Shown here piece after piece: positions 32,931 to 33,562 of a DNA stretch of 33,562 bases. Source of the DNA: Dehalococcoidia bacterium. GTDB taxonomy: Bacteria > Chloroflexota > Dehalococcoidia > Lucifugimonadales > UBA3495. Made by a program: the position numbers and the translations under genes. The DNA lies in contig SHYG01000019.1 of assembly GCA_009692925.1 (NCBI GenBank), positions 1 through 33,562 on the forward strand, written 5' to 3'. The notes below the pieces were generated by a model, which searched no databases, was not told the DNA's origin, and was given only the letters and a program-made list of their open reading frames with translations. How positions within the stretch are numbered: position 1 is the stretch's first letter; each line of letters starts with the position of its first letter.

Positions 32931-33072
32931 TGTTGTATCTGCCTGAAGTATCTAAAAGAAGGGTGAAACAGGCCCTTGGCAGTCCTTCGGCTGGAGGATG
33001 GGTGGGAGCACGCCACGGGAAGTGGCGTCCACCTTGAAACACTCTCTACATTATACCAGATGTTGTATCTGG
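32931..33072 (-). promoter_or_regulatory. gyrB promoter and leader with operator-like dyad
   Basis: On the minus strand TGG-TATAAT (33058-33050) is an extended -10 box with weak -35. It overlaps CCAGAT-GTTGT-ATCTGG (33056-33072), a perfect 6-base-arm dyad. TGTTGTATCTG recurs at 32931-32941 in the leader (first copy 33061-33071). The leader also has a GCCAC-TTCCC-GTGGC hairpin (33013-33027). Known relatives regulate gyrB by supercoiling; here a protein operator is also possible. Confidence 0.55.
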
Positions 33073-33170
33073 GATGTGCCGTTTGCCTTGCCGAGTTTTG
33101 GTGGTTTTGGAGGGCGGATCGCGGGTTTCCCGCAGGGGCCACGGCAGGTGACGGTCTTAGAAGCCGTGCG

Positions 33171-33256
33171 CTAACCACAAAGAACACAGAGGGCGCAGCA
33201 ACTTTGCGGTTGGATATTTATTTTCTCAGCGGTCTCCGCGCGCTCGGCGGTGAATG
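33171..33256. repeat. Family C-like repeat pair (diverged)
   Basis: CTAACCACAAAGAACACAGA continues GGGCGCAG, and 33226-33254 (TCTCAGCGGTCTCCGCGCGC followed by TCGGCGGTG) is an inverted diverged partner. Similar to the CCGCAGAGACGCAGAGG elements at 10077 and 21439. It fills much of the gyrB/Nudix spacer. Confidence 0.5.
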
Positions 33257-33269
33257 TTCGGGTAGATTC

Positions 33270-33562
33270 TCAGCCGCCGGGGAAGTAGTGCCGGCCGCTG
33301 CGCAGGCTGTCCAGGGCGTAGCGCGCCGCCTGAAACATGGGCTGGGGCAGCGCGTCCAGGGCAAACCAGCCACTCTGCGAGAAGGCCTCCGGCTCCGCCA
33401 GCACCGGCTCCTGGTCGCCAATGTCTCCCAGGAACTCCACGTCCACATAGTGCTTGCCGTAGGCGAGAATGTTGCTGACACACAGGAAGCGCAGGTGTCC
33501 CACGGCGACGCCCAGCTCCTCCAGGGCCTCCCGGCGGGCGCACTCCTCCAGGGTCTCTCCCA
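33270..33562 (-). CDS. Nudix hydrolase, C-terminal part
   Basis: Runs off the right edge of the window, so the N-terminus is missing. The first complete codons read GETLEECARREALEELGV, the Nudix box (G-x5-E-x7-R-E-hyd-x-E-E-x-G-hyd), which coordinates the metal for hydrolysing nucleoside diphosphate-linked compounds. It continues VGHLRFLCVSNILAYGKHYVDVEFLGDIGDQEPVLAEPEAFSQSGWFALDALPQPMFQAARYALDSLRSG, as in several CTP/NTP-directed or general Nudix enzymes. The substrate cannot be told. The stop is TGA at 33270-33272. Confidence 0.88.
   Translation of the reverse strand, partial: GETLEECARREALEELGVAVGHLRFLCVSNILAYGKHYVDVEFLGDIGDQEPVLAEPEAFSQSGWFALDALPQPMFQAARYALDSLRSGRHYFPGG

Overview
The window looks like a chromosomal segment of a high-GC bacterium. 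My best guess is Chloroflexota, near Dehalococcoidia/SAR202-type lineages. The grounds are a compact IF2, a DUF5679 mini zinc ribbon, an NrtS-like protein, a thiolase-like protein without catalytic cysteines, a DPPR-synthase-type UbiA, many dispersed palindromic repeats, and frequent GTG/TTG starts. This placement is inference; there is no 16S gene or other phylogenetic marker search behind it. No rRNA, tRNA, CRISPR array, transposase or prophage was seen.

Layout: (1) 1-4.1 kb: the 5' end of an acyl-CoA carboxylase beta subunit (minus), then folP-folK, a stand-alone GroEL and a dUTPase-like protein. (2) 4.1-7.4 kb: a small HTH/coiled-coil protein (minus), then a neighbourhood with a modified-nucleotide theme: queG, a gene overlapping it that resembles Nmad3 (nucleotide modification associated domain 3), and a convergent EVE-domain protein. 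Several dispersed repeats have landed inside or at the ends of these genes. (3) 7.7-13.3 kb: a thiolase-like protein, the YchF ATPase, a GNAT and a VOC protein that end convergently, then larE and larC. (4) 13.3-19.4 kb: a MITE-like element, a DM13 membrane protein, a two-gene DUF4160/DUF2442-XRE module with an operator-like dyad, a small membrane protein, larB, a flippase-like membrane protein, a UbiA/DPPR synthase and a DUF362 protein. (5) 19.4-22.5 kb: an Rrf2 regulator with three cysteines, a leader with an intrinsic terminator, a MoeB/ThiF E1-like enzyme and a CysM-type cysteine synthase. (6) 22.7-28.3 kb: the translation/transcription operon nusA-ylxR-infB-rbfA-truB, lacking rimP. (7) 28.3-33.6 kb: a DUF5679 mini-protein, a region that may hold a decayed malate dehydrogenase, a zinc-ribbon NrtS-like protein, then on the minus strand lexA (with an SOS box), rpsT, gyrB and a partial Nudix hydrolase.

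How genes work together: LarB, LarE and LarC together cover synthesis of the nickel-pincer nucleotide cofactor, although they are scattered among unrelated genes and LarC has lost conserved histidines. FolP and FolK perform adjacent folate steps. The E1-like enzyme and the CysM-type synthase suggest cysteine synthesis from a protein thiocarboxylate, plausibly under the Rrf2 regulator, although the carrier protein and its protease are not in the window. The least explained parts are the queG/Nmad3-like/EVE neighbourhood, the attenuator-like leader at 20.4 kb, and the repeats that have become coding sequence.
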